64,000 bases of DNA from Schistosoma haematobium. Its lineage: Eukaryota > Platyhelminthes > Trematoda > Strigeidida > Schistosomatidae. The notes under the pieces were generated by a model. That model did no database searches. It had not been told where the DNA came from and was given only the letters and a program-made list of their open reading frames with translations. Shown here piece by piece: positions 46,201-58,440 of the stretch. How positions within the stretch are numbered: position 1 is the first letter of the stretch; every line of letters begins with the position of its first letter. The translations under genes were made by a program, and so were the position numbers. The stretch is from assembly GCF_000699445.3 (NCBI RefSeq), contig NC_067196.1, forward strand, positions 33,872,616 through 33,936,615, in the 5' to 3' direction.

Positions 46201-49200
46201 CTTGTAAACTGAAAACGTGGCATGGTTGTTTAGGAAGCATTTGAAGTTTAGCTCGTTTTAATAACAAAAACGGTCAACACTGAATTATCAATATTCTTAA
46301 CGCTTGATTGAACTTCCATTTTGAGTTTTTAGGGAAAAGTAATATATTTTAACTAAAGAGTCATTGATGAATAAATCTTACTCCTTCTAGGACCCTCTCA
46401 AATTTAATGCTGGTCATAAGCCCGTATAATAGTGGAAGGATGAGCATATCATTAGCAATCCCATCCTGCAGAAAAAGTCCTTGCTAGAAAACGCTAACTA
46501 AAAATTAATTTGAACCATTTAATTTCTACTCCGAAAGCTGAACGGTTTTCATCTAGAAGAATTATGATGTCTCACCATGAAAGCCAGGATTATTTAAAAG
46601 TCACGAGGTTGTTGGCCCTTGTAATAAGCAGATCAACTAATCATTTAGGTTTATGGGATTTTTGAACAATGTGGAAGAGCAGTAAGAACATATCATTAGT
46701 TGCATAAATCAAAAGACAAAGTTTGGAGACGCTCGGAATAAAAGAAACCTATTGAAAGCAAGTGGGGCAGAAAAGATTAGCTTCGAGACAGGTGCTATGG
46801 TATGCTGGTCATGAAGAAGGAAGTGCTTTGTACACACAAGAAGTTGCACTAATTTTGTTCAAATATGCAATAAAAGCACTTATAGGATGTGAATCTCTTG
46901 GATTAAGAATCATTAAAGCATTCTTTGAAAAAAGGAGGGGGTTATATTTTATACCACCCACTGTTATACCACTACCAATGAAAGCGAGGAAGTTGATTAG
47001 GATCAATTTTATCAAAAACTGCAGTTAATCACAGAGAAATGGCCAGGGTTGGATATGACTATCCCAATGGAAGATCTTAACAGTAAGGTCCGAATGGAAA
47101 CTAACTTATGCACAAAGCTACATGGGTTTCACGGGGTAACACTATAGAGAAACAGACTGAACACATGTAAATCGACAAAACATCCTGAAAGTTCTTAGCT
47201 AACATAAAAATAAAAAGAGGAGTTGATATAGATTTAGATCATTACCTGGTTGTGACCTATATGAAACTAAGGCTAAAGAAGAACTAGACAATTGCAGAAG
47301 GATGCTAACAAGCTCAGTAAATTCAAGATAGCTCTTAACACTAAGTCTCAGGACTTACAAGTTCTGTTCAAAAAGGAGGAAGACAATTATAAAGAAAAAC
47401 GAGAAAAAGATAAAAGAACCAATAAAATCTGCACACCAGAAAGTGTTAGACCTTAAGAAGCATCAGAGTAAAGAGTAGATTTCTATCGATAACCTGGGTA
47501 AGATTCAAGAAGGGAGGGATAAGAAGATAGCAAATAGTAACGCTCGAATAAGCTCAGAGAAAGGTAAGATGCAGGTTGTATACACAGAAGCAAACGAGAG
47601 AGTGCAAAGGAGCATTAGAATCGATAAGCGAAAATATGTTGACTGAGCAATAACAGTAGAAAAATCTGCAAGAGGGTGAAGTCTTTAAAAACTATATGAT
47701 ACGAAAATATAGTAAAGTAAAGCGACCGGTTGGGAAAAATGCTACAACCTAATCGCTGAGATTCGAGTGGAGCAGAACAGGTAGGAAGTATATTTGAAGA
47801 GCTCTTGAATAGACCAGCCCAAATGAATTCACCGGACATTGAAGCAACACACATGGACTGACCTATAGATGTTACCGCACCAAAAATCAAAAAGTAACCA
47901 TGACCACCAGACAAACAAACATTGGGAAAGCAAAATAACGAAACTGCATACCAGCAAAAGAATTGAACTCACGCATAGAAGTTACTGCTAAAATGCCCCA
48001 TATTTTCGTCAGGAAGATTTGAGAGGAAAAATATGTAACGACAGACTGGAAGCAGGCCTACCTTATCAGGATATAGAAGATCGGCGATCTTAGTAGGTGT
48101 GAAAACTACAGAGGCACCACGCTACAATCAAATTATTTTTCAAGAGAGTGTTTTCACACCTAGTGGAAAGTTCAGTAGATGCCCAACTTTAAAATCAAAG
48201 ATCTTGATTTCTTAAAGATCGATCATGCATCGACCAAATCGCATCGCTACGGATAATTGTTGAGCATGTAATCGAATGGAAATCATTACTATATATAAGC
48301 TTCTTCGAATATGAGAAAGCACTTGATAGCGTCAATGAGAGAACCACAAGTAATCTTCTTCGACACTATGATGTATATCTGATTGTCAGCACTATTTGGG
48401 ATTCATACGACGGAATGCAACACATACGAATTTACTTTCTTCACCAGTCTTCCTTTTCTGTAAAATAATAAACTTGTTATATGCACTTAGAGACATCGGT
48501 TTCCAATGTATGTTCGATTGTGAATAGTATTTTATGAAGAGAACATTTATCGTATCCAGTTCAATAGAGAAAATTCGTTTCAATATGGGTTTTCTGTAGT
48601 TGCATTAGTCATCACAAAGGAACACTGAGACGCATTTATCATCACAGCTCAATACCCAAGTTGTCAGCATTGTCAAGGTTTAATGACTTGGTCGACACGC
48701 TAAATTAGAGTCCGCATTTACTTAGACTAAATTAGATTCAATTGATTGTCGTGTGACAGGTATTTAAATGTGTTGGATAACGCCATATTTACTTTGGAAT
48801 TGCGAACCATTTCTACTAGTCGGTTGCTTTTTCTACATATTTTGTGGCTTCTGAAATAAGACCAACGCTGGAAAATAGGAAAAGCTTATGAAATATTTTG
48901 TGTTCTTATTGATATGGTTGTCTTTTACTCGTTTAATGAGACATCAAATGGTAGACTGAAGTGAAAATGAGGTGGTGAAGTCAACTGAATAATTTAGGAG
49001 TGGCTTTAGTTTCTTGGCGTTATTTCTGAAGACTTAATTCAGATAGGATTCCGGTTGACTTGTTGAAAACAGGATAATTGTTGAGCATGTAATCGAATGG
49101 AAATCATCACTATATATCAGCTTTTTCGAATATGAGAAAGCACTTGATAGCGTCGATGAGAGAACCTCAAGGAATCTTCTTCGACAGTATGATGTATATC

Positions 49201-52200
49201 TGATTGTCAGCACTATTTGGGATTCATACGACGGACTACACTAACATTTTGTGCATGGAGGAGGACTCACAGGTGTTTTTCAAGTAGAAAATAGCGTCAA
49301 ACCAGTCTTATTACTCTCCTTACTTCCCTTTCTGTTGGTGGTTAACTGAATTATGAAGAATTCTACATCTCAGGGGAAGCACTGAATATAATGGACATCT
49401 TAGATTAAACTAGGTGATCTGAATTTTAAATATGAACTAACTCTTCTGTTCCATGCGTAGCAACAAATGAAGGCGAAGATAGTGTGGCAGTAGCCCCAAA
49501 TACACAAGGGGAAAAGCAAGATCTCGGAATGCAACACAGCACCAACGCAATCACGATTGATAGAGAGGCTCCGGAATAGGTGCAAAGTTTTACGTGCATG
49601 GGCAGCGTCGTTGATAAACAAGGGGAATCTGATGCAGGCGTAAAGGCAAGGAGGGACAAATCAAGAGCAGCATTCTTATAACTTGAGGACATATGGGACT
49701 CAAAGTAACTGTCAGCCAACATCGAAGTCAGAATCTCGAATGCAAACGTCAAGACAGTCCTACTTTAATGAGCAGAAAATTGAAGAACTACCTTAACCAT
49801 TGTCAAAAAGTACAGCTATTTACAAACGTCTATTTACACAAGATACTTCAAAACCGTTGGGCAAACACCATCAGCAGTGACCTGTGGCAGAGAACAAACT
49901 AGCTTCTCGATGAGGATGAAATAAAATAAAGACGTTGGTGGTGGATAATTTATTCTTAGTGGAAATCATCAAGCTGCATCACAAGGCAAACCCTAACTAG
50001 AAATCCAACAGGCAACATGAAAAGTGACAGACCATAGAACACATTACACCGTTAATTTGGGGCAGACACATAAAGAACGAATAGCACTTAGGAACTACTA
50101 TGAAGTAGAGCCCAGAACAGATTTGGCTGGAGAATCGTAGTTGCCTCGAGTGGCAACAGGCGTAAGTGATTAGCTAAGAGAGTAGATCTGTAACTATAAT
50201 GATTTCTCCCTAAATCTGAAAAAAGGGTTTTAAAGCCGAAATTCGGTGTAAATAAAATAAATCATTGCTGCTGTATAGAACAATTAGATTTCAAAAAATT
50301 CATTCTAGGTAAGCACCACTCAGGCTCTAAAGAATTTCGGAGATTAATTTAAACTACTGAAAACATCTAAGACTTGCAGATGTGACAAGTGTTAGAACAT
50401 GACATTGATATTATTCCTAGTTTCTACGGACTACGTAATTAAGGCAGTGTAGTTACAAATCGCATTTACTACACGGAGCGTTTTTTTCCCTGCCTACACT
50501 TACTCATGGGTGTTGAGCTAGTTATCACAGGGACACATTGTCCTGAGTTACTGTATGAAGTTAATTGCTGTTGGGCTCAACTGTGTTAGAAATTTCAAAC
50601 ATCTTGGTAGTAATTCAGAAAATTACGTATTTATATTTGAAGATTATGGCTAACATGGGTCAAATAAATGGACTTAGGTGGACTAGTAATATCTTTTCTG
50701 CTTGGTCCTAACTAGTTTTTTATTATCAGTATCACTGATTTCCTTTGGAATTATACTTCCTACACTCAGATTTTGATCACTACTGCAATTTTCTTGAATA
50801 TTTTCCTCCTAATTATGACTATTTACTATAAGCTGAATTGATACATATATATGCTAAGGTTCTCTCTGTTTATGGTTGAATTTAGTCTTTAAACTAAAGT
50901 AAGTAGGATCTTTCATAGAAATATAGTTTCCAAAGTTATTGTTAGCATTTTATTTTTGATTGAGTTTTTGTGCAAACTAAGTGGCTTTCGATACGGCCAC
51001 GAATGATATTCGAGAAAAAACAAAGTGAACTGTTTTTTGACACTGAAGTTATATGCAGAGCGTATATTATAGTTAGGCAATGTTTTTATCTAAAAGCTAC
51101 ACGAATGTATGTTCTGTATCAGGTGGACTTCACATATAAAATCTCAAAATATTTTCAATCAAGATATTTATGTGCATCATTTTTCCCTGAAAGTTACATT
51201 CGCCTGAGCAATAATCGGGTTTAACATTATTAAAATAAGTGACTGCGAACAGTCTTAAACTAGTCTGTTAGAATTAGGGATAATTTTGCTTGCAACGACA
51301 CCTTATACTTTAGATTTAGACATGATAGATAAAATTTCGGTTTTGACATATCAAATTGTACACTTGAAATCATTAATGTCAGTGACCGATATTTCACATA
51401 CACAGATATTTAGATAGTAAAGTTTAATCTCTGTCATTAGCAAATAAAATCCAGTCAATATTAGATGGTCCAAGAATTAATTCAGTGTTGTCAGTCAACT
51501 AATCTGTTAGCCCCATTTGTGAATGATGACTAGCTTCTTAAATTTGAGGAAAAACTGAACAGTCAAGAAGTTGAACTGAAATTAGAATACTTTGAAATAT
51601 TCCGAAACCTAATTTACTTTTATCCTTGAATCCTAAAATATAATAGATTTATTCTCGAGCAAATTCAAGAGAGATTCTTTGGGTTTCGGTTAAGTTTCAC
51701 GAGTTACCTTAAAAACAGACTCGTTTAGAATTACAACGCGATCACCCAAAACTTTAATATGAAGTCCCTAAAATAATCTAAAATGACCTCATTCCCAACC
51801 GCATTTTCAAATATTTTGAATGATTTCGTGTAGCGTATATTTTACTAGGATCATTCGAAGTCTTACAAATTTTATGAAATTGGCCTTAACATATCTTCAT
51901 AGTGCACAAAAAGTTGTCTTACCACTTGTTCCATAGATATCATACTTTCTGTTTTAATGTAGAGGTGGCATTTGACGACTGTTTCATAAGACCCTAAAAA
52001 ATTTACCTATTACTATATGTTCGTTTGATATACAGTCAGTATAGGGATGAGAAGCAATTTCACACTATTATCGGTCAATCAAATAGGGTTTATTATAGTT
52101 TATACACTTCAGGATTCTGAAGTTTATAAATAATGCATTAGTCTGTCGGGCGAATGGCTTTTATTACTAACGCCTCGCGTACAGTTTTCTGAAAGCTTTT

Positions 52201-54213
52201 TAGCTTTGAAATAATATTGCGAATGGTTCTTAGTCGATTTTTACTCATTAATACAGAAAGATAACTTATTTATTTATGGAAGATTATATGGAGTTATTTA
52301 TTTTAGAGAGTAGTCAAGAGGGAGAAAAAAACAATTAGTAAGGGCATGATTATTTTAAGTAAGAATTATCGAGAAAGAGACGTCTACCAAAAGATTCAGT
52401 TGATGTTTAAATGCTGATAGGGGTTATAAATATTTCTACCATATATGATAGCAACTTGAACTTTAAATGACTTAATCTTCAGATGGACAAATATGATTTA
52501 TTTGGATTCTTGCGATTCTCACTAATTATTTTCGCTTTATGCTCCCATCAGTTTTTCTCTGTATTGCGCAAAACGTTCTGATCCTTCATGGATTGATTTA
52601 AACTACCTGATGAACTTTGACCGTACGACTGAAAACTGTTTAGAAACTGTAGATCACATCTGTTTTAAACTGCTAGCATTCCAGTAAAAAAGCGAGTTCA
52701 TTGGAAATGACATTTCCACTACTTTCTCCTTCCCTTTAAATATCTAGACATTTTTCATTTCTTAAAGGATAATATAAAATGCTGGAGCTCTTAAGAATCC
52801 GAAGAAGCAGTAGTATCACTAAAGTTTATACGAAAGGAATTACAGTTTAGTTTACTTACTCATTTATTTTCACCTTTTTAATAGTGAACAGTCTCGAAAA
52901 AGTCTAACTGGTTTTAGTGAAAACGATGAGATTAAAAAGCATTATTCTTCTGATATACAAAAACAAGTAACCCCAAATCTTCTGCTAAGGACTAAAAATT
53001 TCATGAAGAAACACCATGTAAGTAATAATTTAAGTGTTTCTTTTTATTCAGTTACAAAACCTAGATGACTGTACAGAATGCTTAAAGTTGGTAGAATTCT
53101 ATCAACAACTTTTCATGAGTTTTTTGTTGTTCAAATATTACTTTCACTTCCAGTTCATTAAAAACATAAAACCATCTAACTGGATTTTCTTACTCAAAAT
53201 GTAGTACACCTGTGACCTAGACAACATGAACCATATTGTGAATTCAGTTTCAGATATTTACAGTCATTTTATGAAGAACTGTTTGAATAAATTTATACAG
53301 TCGTTCTGAACATAGAAAAGATGAATGAATTTACTTAGTACAGCAATCATCGCATTTTTATTTCAGATGAAGATTGATGAGTCAAAACAGGATTTTATGG
53401 TAATAATAATTACTCATCAACAGCGCTGTATCATGTTTCGGTTCGTTTCACACAGTACTGTAAACAATTGATAAAGCATAGTAATACTTGTAACATGAGA
53501 TACAGTATTCACCTTCCTACCAAACGTTTTTTGATTACCATTTTGTTTTAATTCTCTACAGTAAAAAACTAGTGTTCTAACCAATTTGTTTGATATGATA
53601 ATGTTTAGACCATTTTTTAAAATATACATATAATAGGAGACAACTGTTTTGAAACCTAATTTCATACTACCCACTCAATATTAAGAATAAATAACATTTG
53701 GGACAAGCAAAAGTATCCTAAGCTGATTTGTATATGTGGTACAAAGTTTATGAGTTTGCTGAAAAAAATTGATTTTTGCTTATTTTACTAGAGTTGCATT
53801 GATACCCCTCCAGCTCATTGGATATCAGCACCAGTGGCCTTAACACCAAATCGTGATCTAGTTCACAGTTGTTCTTCCATAGAGAATGAAGTTTGTTTTC
53901 TGGTTAATCAAGTACAGAGTACAGACTTTATCACTTCAGTACAATATGCTCCGAAATGTTATATAAAATCACTTGATTACGCACCTTCATTTAGAACACC
54001 ATTTAATGAGATTGATAACCCACCAAAACTACCGGTAAGTCAGTATGTGTCGAACTAATATTTGTTATAAACTTTATTCAATATAAGTGCTTTTTTGTTT
54101 ATCCCTTACTATATTTCCGAAATAGAGAAACCAGGTTTCTGATTTGTAATTCAGTTATAATGATAAATTTTGAACAGTGGCGGATGTCTTCTGCTAAACA
54201 ATCTGCCAGGTGA
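43237..54213 (+). CDS. Uncharacterised multi-exon protein (~266 aa)
   Basis: Exons are 43237-43243, 43283-43336, 43464-43541, 43573-43750, 52885-53017, 53052-53090, 53367-53399, 53792-54034 and 54178-54213. All have AG/GT boundaries and matching phases, totalling 801 nt ending in TGA. The start GGCCATGG has a good initiation context. Introns 1 and 3 are 39 and 31 nt, a known feature of schistosome 5' introns. The protein is acidic and Ser/Asp-rich at the start (DCDDQDLNSSPEIRRGLY, DNSGFDLVDSNDTSFDHR), then IPEISISQIPE, a basic part (LLLRTKNFMKKHH), and a Cys-containing C-terminal third (HSCSSIENEVCFLVNQ). No family was recognised. The last exon is the least certain: a second open frame at 54179-54355 would need another phase. 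Confidence 0.75.
44040..44600 (-). mobile_element. CR1/SR1-like non-LTR element, 3' end of ORF2
   Basis: The minus strand encodes, across frames, YDYRLAKLNIFLLSYQRIRG, DLITIFKLL and FDMPSLFLSSKTD, the C-terminal signature of CR1-type reverse transcriptase ORFs. Several frameshifts are present. It lies in the large intron of the 43237 gene, on the opposite strand. Confidence 0.68.
44600..46720. other. Large intron of the 43237 gene, left part
   Basis: AT-rich. Short open frames at 44852-45106, 45732-45914 and 46024-46212 lack domains and phase-compatible splicing. A fragment near 45669-45730 reads VLVIFIDDIYAIAEI, faintly RT-like. Confidence 0.35.
48251..48414 (+). repeat. Left copy of a 164 bp target duplication
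   Basis: Begins GGATAATTGTTGAGCATG and ends GATTCATACGACGGA. It matches 49072-49235 with only a few substitutions and no length change. It is the point where the RTE reading frame breaks. Confidence 0.9.
48415..49071. mobile_element. 657 bp insertion inside the RTE relic (copy of 56369-57022)
   Basis: About 650 bp are nearly identical to 56369-57022 in the same orientation and unrelated to the RTE. The insertion is flanked by a 164 bp direct duplication of the RTE target. Read on the minus strand, it has a splice-acceptor-like TTATTATTTTACAG followed by AAAAGGAAGACTGGTGAA. No terminal inverted repeats or A-tail are visible. The element class is unknown. Confidence 0.8.
49072..49235 (+). repeat. 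Right copy of the 164 bp target duplication
   Basis: Same length as the left copy. The RTE reading resumes beyond it (DSYDGLH, then FVHGGGLTGVFQV), which shows that this duplicated segment is target sequence, not part of the insert. Confidence 0.9.
50240..52884. other. Large intron of the 43237 gene, right part
   Basis: AT-rich with no recognisable repeat or supported exon. The open frame at 50970-51224 has no domain or splice context. Confidence 0.4.
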
Positions 54214-54420
54214 TGAAAGTCAGACATTATTTGTAGAACCATCAACACTATCGCCCATACATTGTAGGAACAACAGTGATGAACTTCACCACAACAAAGT
54301 TTTTTCGAGTTGGATAAGTAGTGGGTATTTGAGTATTTATTCTCATACTTTATAAACAATCCCACAGGATAACTGTAGGCTAGCACATATATACAATCAT
54401 ACATAAGCATACGTCTTAGA

Positions 54421-54616
54421 ATAAATAATATATCTGTAATATCCCAATGAGTATAGAAATGAGATTTTCTGACGTTTCGTGACTTAGTGTAAGTGACTTC
54501 TGGGATTAATTTTAATTTGGTTATTTGTTTTCTGAAGAAGTGAGTTATACTAAGTCACGAAACGTCAGAAAATCTAATTGTTCCACTCATTGGGATATTA
54601 CAAATATATTATTTAT
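54421..54616. mobile_element. Foldback MITE-like element, ~196 bp with ~70 bp terminal inverted repeats
   Basis: The left arm (54421-54492) and right arm (about 54546-54616) are inverted copies sharing GTAATATCCCAATGAG and AGATTTTCTGACGTTTCGTG. About 50 bp separates them. There is no coding capacity. Its flanks are AT-rich, so a target duplication could not be resolved. Confidence 0.85.
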
Positions 54617-54619
54617 TTA

Positions 54620-55704
54620 TAACAATGTACCCAATACTCAACTTATTCGAAATTATCAAATCAAACCTTGGTAATGATACCTATACATCTTAGAAGGTTA
54701 ATTGTATGAAAATGTAAACGAATTATTAAGGATTACAGCGACACATTTTAGTAAACACGGCTCATAACTGGCAACGAGATCTAGGATCCTATTTGGATAT
54801 CGTCTACTGGATGTACCTACATCTTAGTGTTTAAGTCAAACCAGGACTCAAACATAGTACCTTTGATCTCAAACTCTAATGTGTTATCCTCTTATCTACC
54901 GAGTTTAGACAGACACAGTGTTTGAATCTTCATGTTATTGACGTTAAGAGTCTCAAATCAATGCCTTAATAAAAATCGACACTAAGATCCAAGTAGATCC
55001 AGATGATGAGCCAAGGGCTTGTGGGACAGGGATGAATTTTATTTTTTACTTATGTAAATCCGTCTGTTTCTGATTTTAAAGCCTGAGTTTCGATCAGTCT
55101 CTTTTGGAATATGTGAATCCTTAACTGACAGCTTCATTATTGTCATCAGGTCACAAATATTTAATTAAAGACTTAGACCTTATACAAAAGAAGAAATATG
55201 TGAGCGAAGACAACTGTCAATATAAATATAGAAAAAAAGAAATTAAAACTACATGTCTGTTAAGGTACTTCTTCCTCAAACAAAACAATATCATATTGCT
55301 AACATTCATTAAATTTTTAAAAAAAATCTAATTCAAAAACTATTTTTTTTTCAATGAAACTTTAGAATTTATCGATCAATCTCTTTGAATCTTATTGACA
55401 ATTAAAATTTCAGATTTATTTCAATAATTTAATTGATTGATTATCAGTTAGTCAATATATTATTACCATCTAATTGATCACTGTTCATATTGGATACTTT
55501 TTCATAAGAAAAAAAGATAATTATTGTATTAATTAGTATTCATGTGTATATTGTTCCATAGACAAAAATATTTTTAAAAAATGTATTCAATATGACTGAA
55601 TGGAACTAAAAAGGAAATGTCAAATTAGGATTGTTTTTTTATTTATCATTAACCCCTTAATTAAAATGGAACTATGATGTAAGGAAATTTATTGAGTGAA
55701 ATTC

Positions 55705-55794
<90 letters not shown>

Positions 55795-56128
55795 GACCTA
55801 TTTATCATAATAGAATGTGTAATAATAAATTAGTATTATCTAGATGTTAGATGATACAGTCATGTGATACATGTATAGATACATTCAAATAATAACCGAC
55901 TGACTATATTAAAATTAAATAATAGGTTAGGATTACAGTCTGTCGATACAAAGTACAGAACAGTTACACAATGTGGAATTCGAATAAAATGATGATGAAA
56001 TCATTGATAAAATAAATTTCTGATATTATTTAGTTTTGATATATATATATATTATAGACGACGGTTTGTATTCGCCTACTTTCACTGGTCACAAATAATT
56101 CTACTTTGTTAGTGTAATTAGTTGTCAC
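54620..56128. other. Intergenic, 3' of the 43237 gene
   Basis: AT-rich, with a long (ATT)n microsatellite at 55706-55793. No gene was supported. Confidence 0.4.
55706..55793. repeat. (ATT)n microsatellite
   Basis: About 29 ATT units with one ACT interruption near 55740. Confidence 0.95.
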
Positions 56129-56368
56129 TTAATGATGACTTATGTTATATGGAATTAGTGCATAAGATAGTACGAAGTCGTCAATATACACGTTTATTAT
56201 AGAAAGAAAGGTTATTGTTATAAAGCTAATGGATTTTGAATCCGAAGTACTCATAATAAAATGATTTCTTAAGTCAAACTGGTGAAGGGGAATGATATAC
56301 AATGTACCTAGATGTATATATTTTCTTCGGCTCATTTCTTCAAACAGCTGTTGAGAAATATTGGTATT

Positions 56369-57022
56369 AACACATACGAATTTACTTTTTTCACCAGTCT
56401 TCCTTTTCTGTAAAATAATAAACTTGTTATATGCACTTTGAGACATCCGTTTCCAATGTATGTTTGATTGTCAATAGTATTTTATGAAGAGAACATTTAT
56501 CGTATCCAGTTCAATAGAGAAAATTCGTTTCAATATGGGTTTTCTGTAGTTGCATTAGTCATCACAAAAGAACACTGAGACGCATTTATCATCACAGCCA
56601 AATACCCAAGTTGTCAGCATTGTCAACGTTTAATGACTTGGTTGACACGCTAAATTAGAAGCCACATTTACTTAGACTAAATTAGATTCAATTGATTGTC
56701 GTGTGACAGGTATTTAAATGTGTTGGATAACGCCATATTTACTTTGGAATTGCGAACCATTTCTATTAGTCGGTTGCTTTTTCTACATATTTTGTGGCTT
56801 CTGAAATAAGACCAAAGCTGGAAAATAGGAAAACCTTATGACATATTTTGTGTTCTTATTGATATGGTTGTCTTTTTCTCGTTTAATGACACATCAAATG
56901 AGAGACTGAAGTGAAAATGAGGTGATGAAGTCAACTGAATAATTTAGGAGTGGCTTTAGTTTCTTGGCGTTATTTCTGAAGACTTAATTCAGATAGGATT
57001 CCGGTTGACTTATTGAAAACAG
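56369..57022. repeat. Second copy of the 48415-49071 insertion sequence
   Basis: Nearly identical to 48415-49071 over its full length. On the minus strand an open frame runs out of the shared part into unique sequence (56450-56129), reading KRKTGEKSKFVCVNTNISQQ then FEEMSRRKYIHLGTLYIIP, just after a TTATTTTACAG acceptor-like site. This copy may therefore extend further left than the other. No obvious flanking duplication was seen here. Confidence 0.75.
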
Positions 57023-57269
57023 GACATAACTAATTACGATATTCTTAAGTTAGGAAATCTCTGTAATTCATAAAACCTCTTTCCGTAGTCGAAAGTTTTA
57101 TCCTCACTAGAATGCTTATTGATCTTAATAATTTAAATAAAGAAATGATTGATTTTGCACGGTCATACTACCAATCATGTAGAAAAAAAAGACAGACGGG
57201 ATATCTCAAATTATTCAAAAGAAAAAAGCCGAGCTAAAATCTAGACAAGTAGCAAAGTGGATAGGTAAT

Positions 57270-57555
57270 AATGTAGTGAACAGATCACGAGTGAGGTCAA
57301 TCGAATGTATTTGACTCAAAATTACAGGACTTGTTAATAAAATCTAACAATCAAATAGTAAATACGTAATTTGCAAAATTTCCATCAATTGTCTCATAAT
57401 GACTCAGACTTCATTGTTCTTGCATTTTCATACAAATTGCATTCTGTTCCCATTCTTTACTGTTAGATCCTCTTGTCTCTCTGCTGCCAGACCTTCTGTT
57501 CACGACTAACATCATATACTACTTATGTCAATGTAAGTAGCACACACCACAATAA
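57270..57555 (+). repeat. Dispersed repeat A, copy 4
   Basis: Almost the same sequence as 33590-33870 over about 280 bp, ending TACTTATGTCAATGTAAGTA. Confidence 0.75.
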
Positions 57556-57708
57556 GGCTACCTGACAATAAGCGTCCCTGAGAAACACTACTAATAATTG
57601 TTATATCACAATCATACGGAATTGGTGAAGTGAAAAATAAGCCAGATCTAACTGATTCGATAAGTTTATATATTTTTGATAGTGTAAAGAAGATGAAATA
57701 AAAGAGCC

Positions 57709-57713
<5 letters not shown>

Positions 57714-57798
<85 letters not shown>
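57714..57798. repeat. (TA)n microsatellite, ~85 bp
   Basis: About 42 uninterrupted TA units. The apparent IYIYIY frames on the minus strand are artefacts of it. Confidence 0.95.
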
Positions 57799-57801
<3 letters not shown>

Positions 57802-58199
57802 ATCCAGAAATCACAATTCATTTTTCCGAAATTTTTATTTGATTTTAAAAAATTCCAATATAAATAGAAATTCGAAGATAACGTAGCTGCTACAGTGAGT
57901 GAAGTGCGTACGTGGATAAACAAAATAATTGACGACAGCTAGTTAAAATCCATCACAGATATGAAGATCATAATATATATATTTTTGGAATTGATCCATT
58001 AGAAGACTGTGCTTACTGGTTTGTTCTTTTTAGTAAAACGAACTTAATATAATATTTTGTGCTGAATTTAATTTTCTTTTATTATTTCTTACTACTGTAC
58101 TTAAAAGTGGGAAGTGTGAGTTTTTCTTGTATACTGTATCTATGGGGAAAGTAATTGGAATAATTGTATACGCACTCGATTATGATCACTATTGCTCAT

Positions 58200-58440
58200 A
58201 GATATATAAACTTAGTTCAAGTCCAAGAGAGAACACCGACTCAGGGACGAAACGCACATCTTGGATTCCACTTCTGGCCAGCATCCATCTCTCCTTATAA
58301 TGCTTGTGACTTAAGGCAACATCGAGGTAATCTACACAAGATGGACATACGCCAATAGGAGACTGATTAACTGCGGTTCTAAACGTCAGTGAGAAGATTC
58401 AAACAAACAATACAAAATAATCTTAGTCCATTTAATTCTT
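58200..58440 (+). repeat. SM-alpha-like repeat with truncated hammerhead
   Basis: Plus strand: GACTCAGGGACGAAACGCAC, ATC and TTGGATTCCACTTCTGGCC. It retains the second core GAA and the downstream stem I strand but has lost most of the first core box and stem II 5' strand. The tail (ACTTAAGGCAACATCGAGG) is shared with 6990-7110. Confidence 0.68.

Larger units (their letters stand above)
46720..50235 (+). mobile_element. RTE/SR2-like retrotransposon, nearly full length, dead, with nested insertion
   Basis: Plus strand: endonuclease blocks GQKRLASRQVLWYAGHEEGS and VALILFKYAIKALIGCESLG near 46762-46915. The RT blocks DQIASLRIIVEHVIEWKS and YEKALDSV follow near 48235-48330, then VHGGGLTGVFQV near 49255. 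The C-terminal end near 50100-50190 has the family's basic and Trp-rich readings. Stops and frameshifts are common. It is interrupted at 48415-49071 by a foreign insertion and sits in the 9.1 kb intron of the 43237 gene, on the same strand. Confidence 0.82.

Noticed and set aside
46016..46212. 62-codon frame after a CCAG acceptor-like site
   Set aside because: Its phase does not fit the exon ending at 43750 or the one starting at 52885, and no domain is visible.
57512..57923. Long minus-strand frames rich in IY repeats
   Set aside because: They are translations of the (TA)n microsatellite at 57714-57798, not genes.
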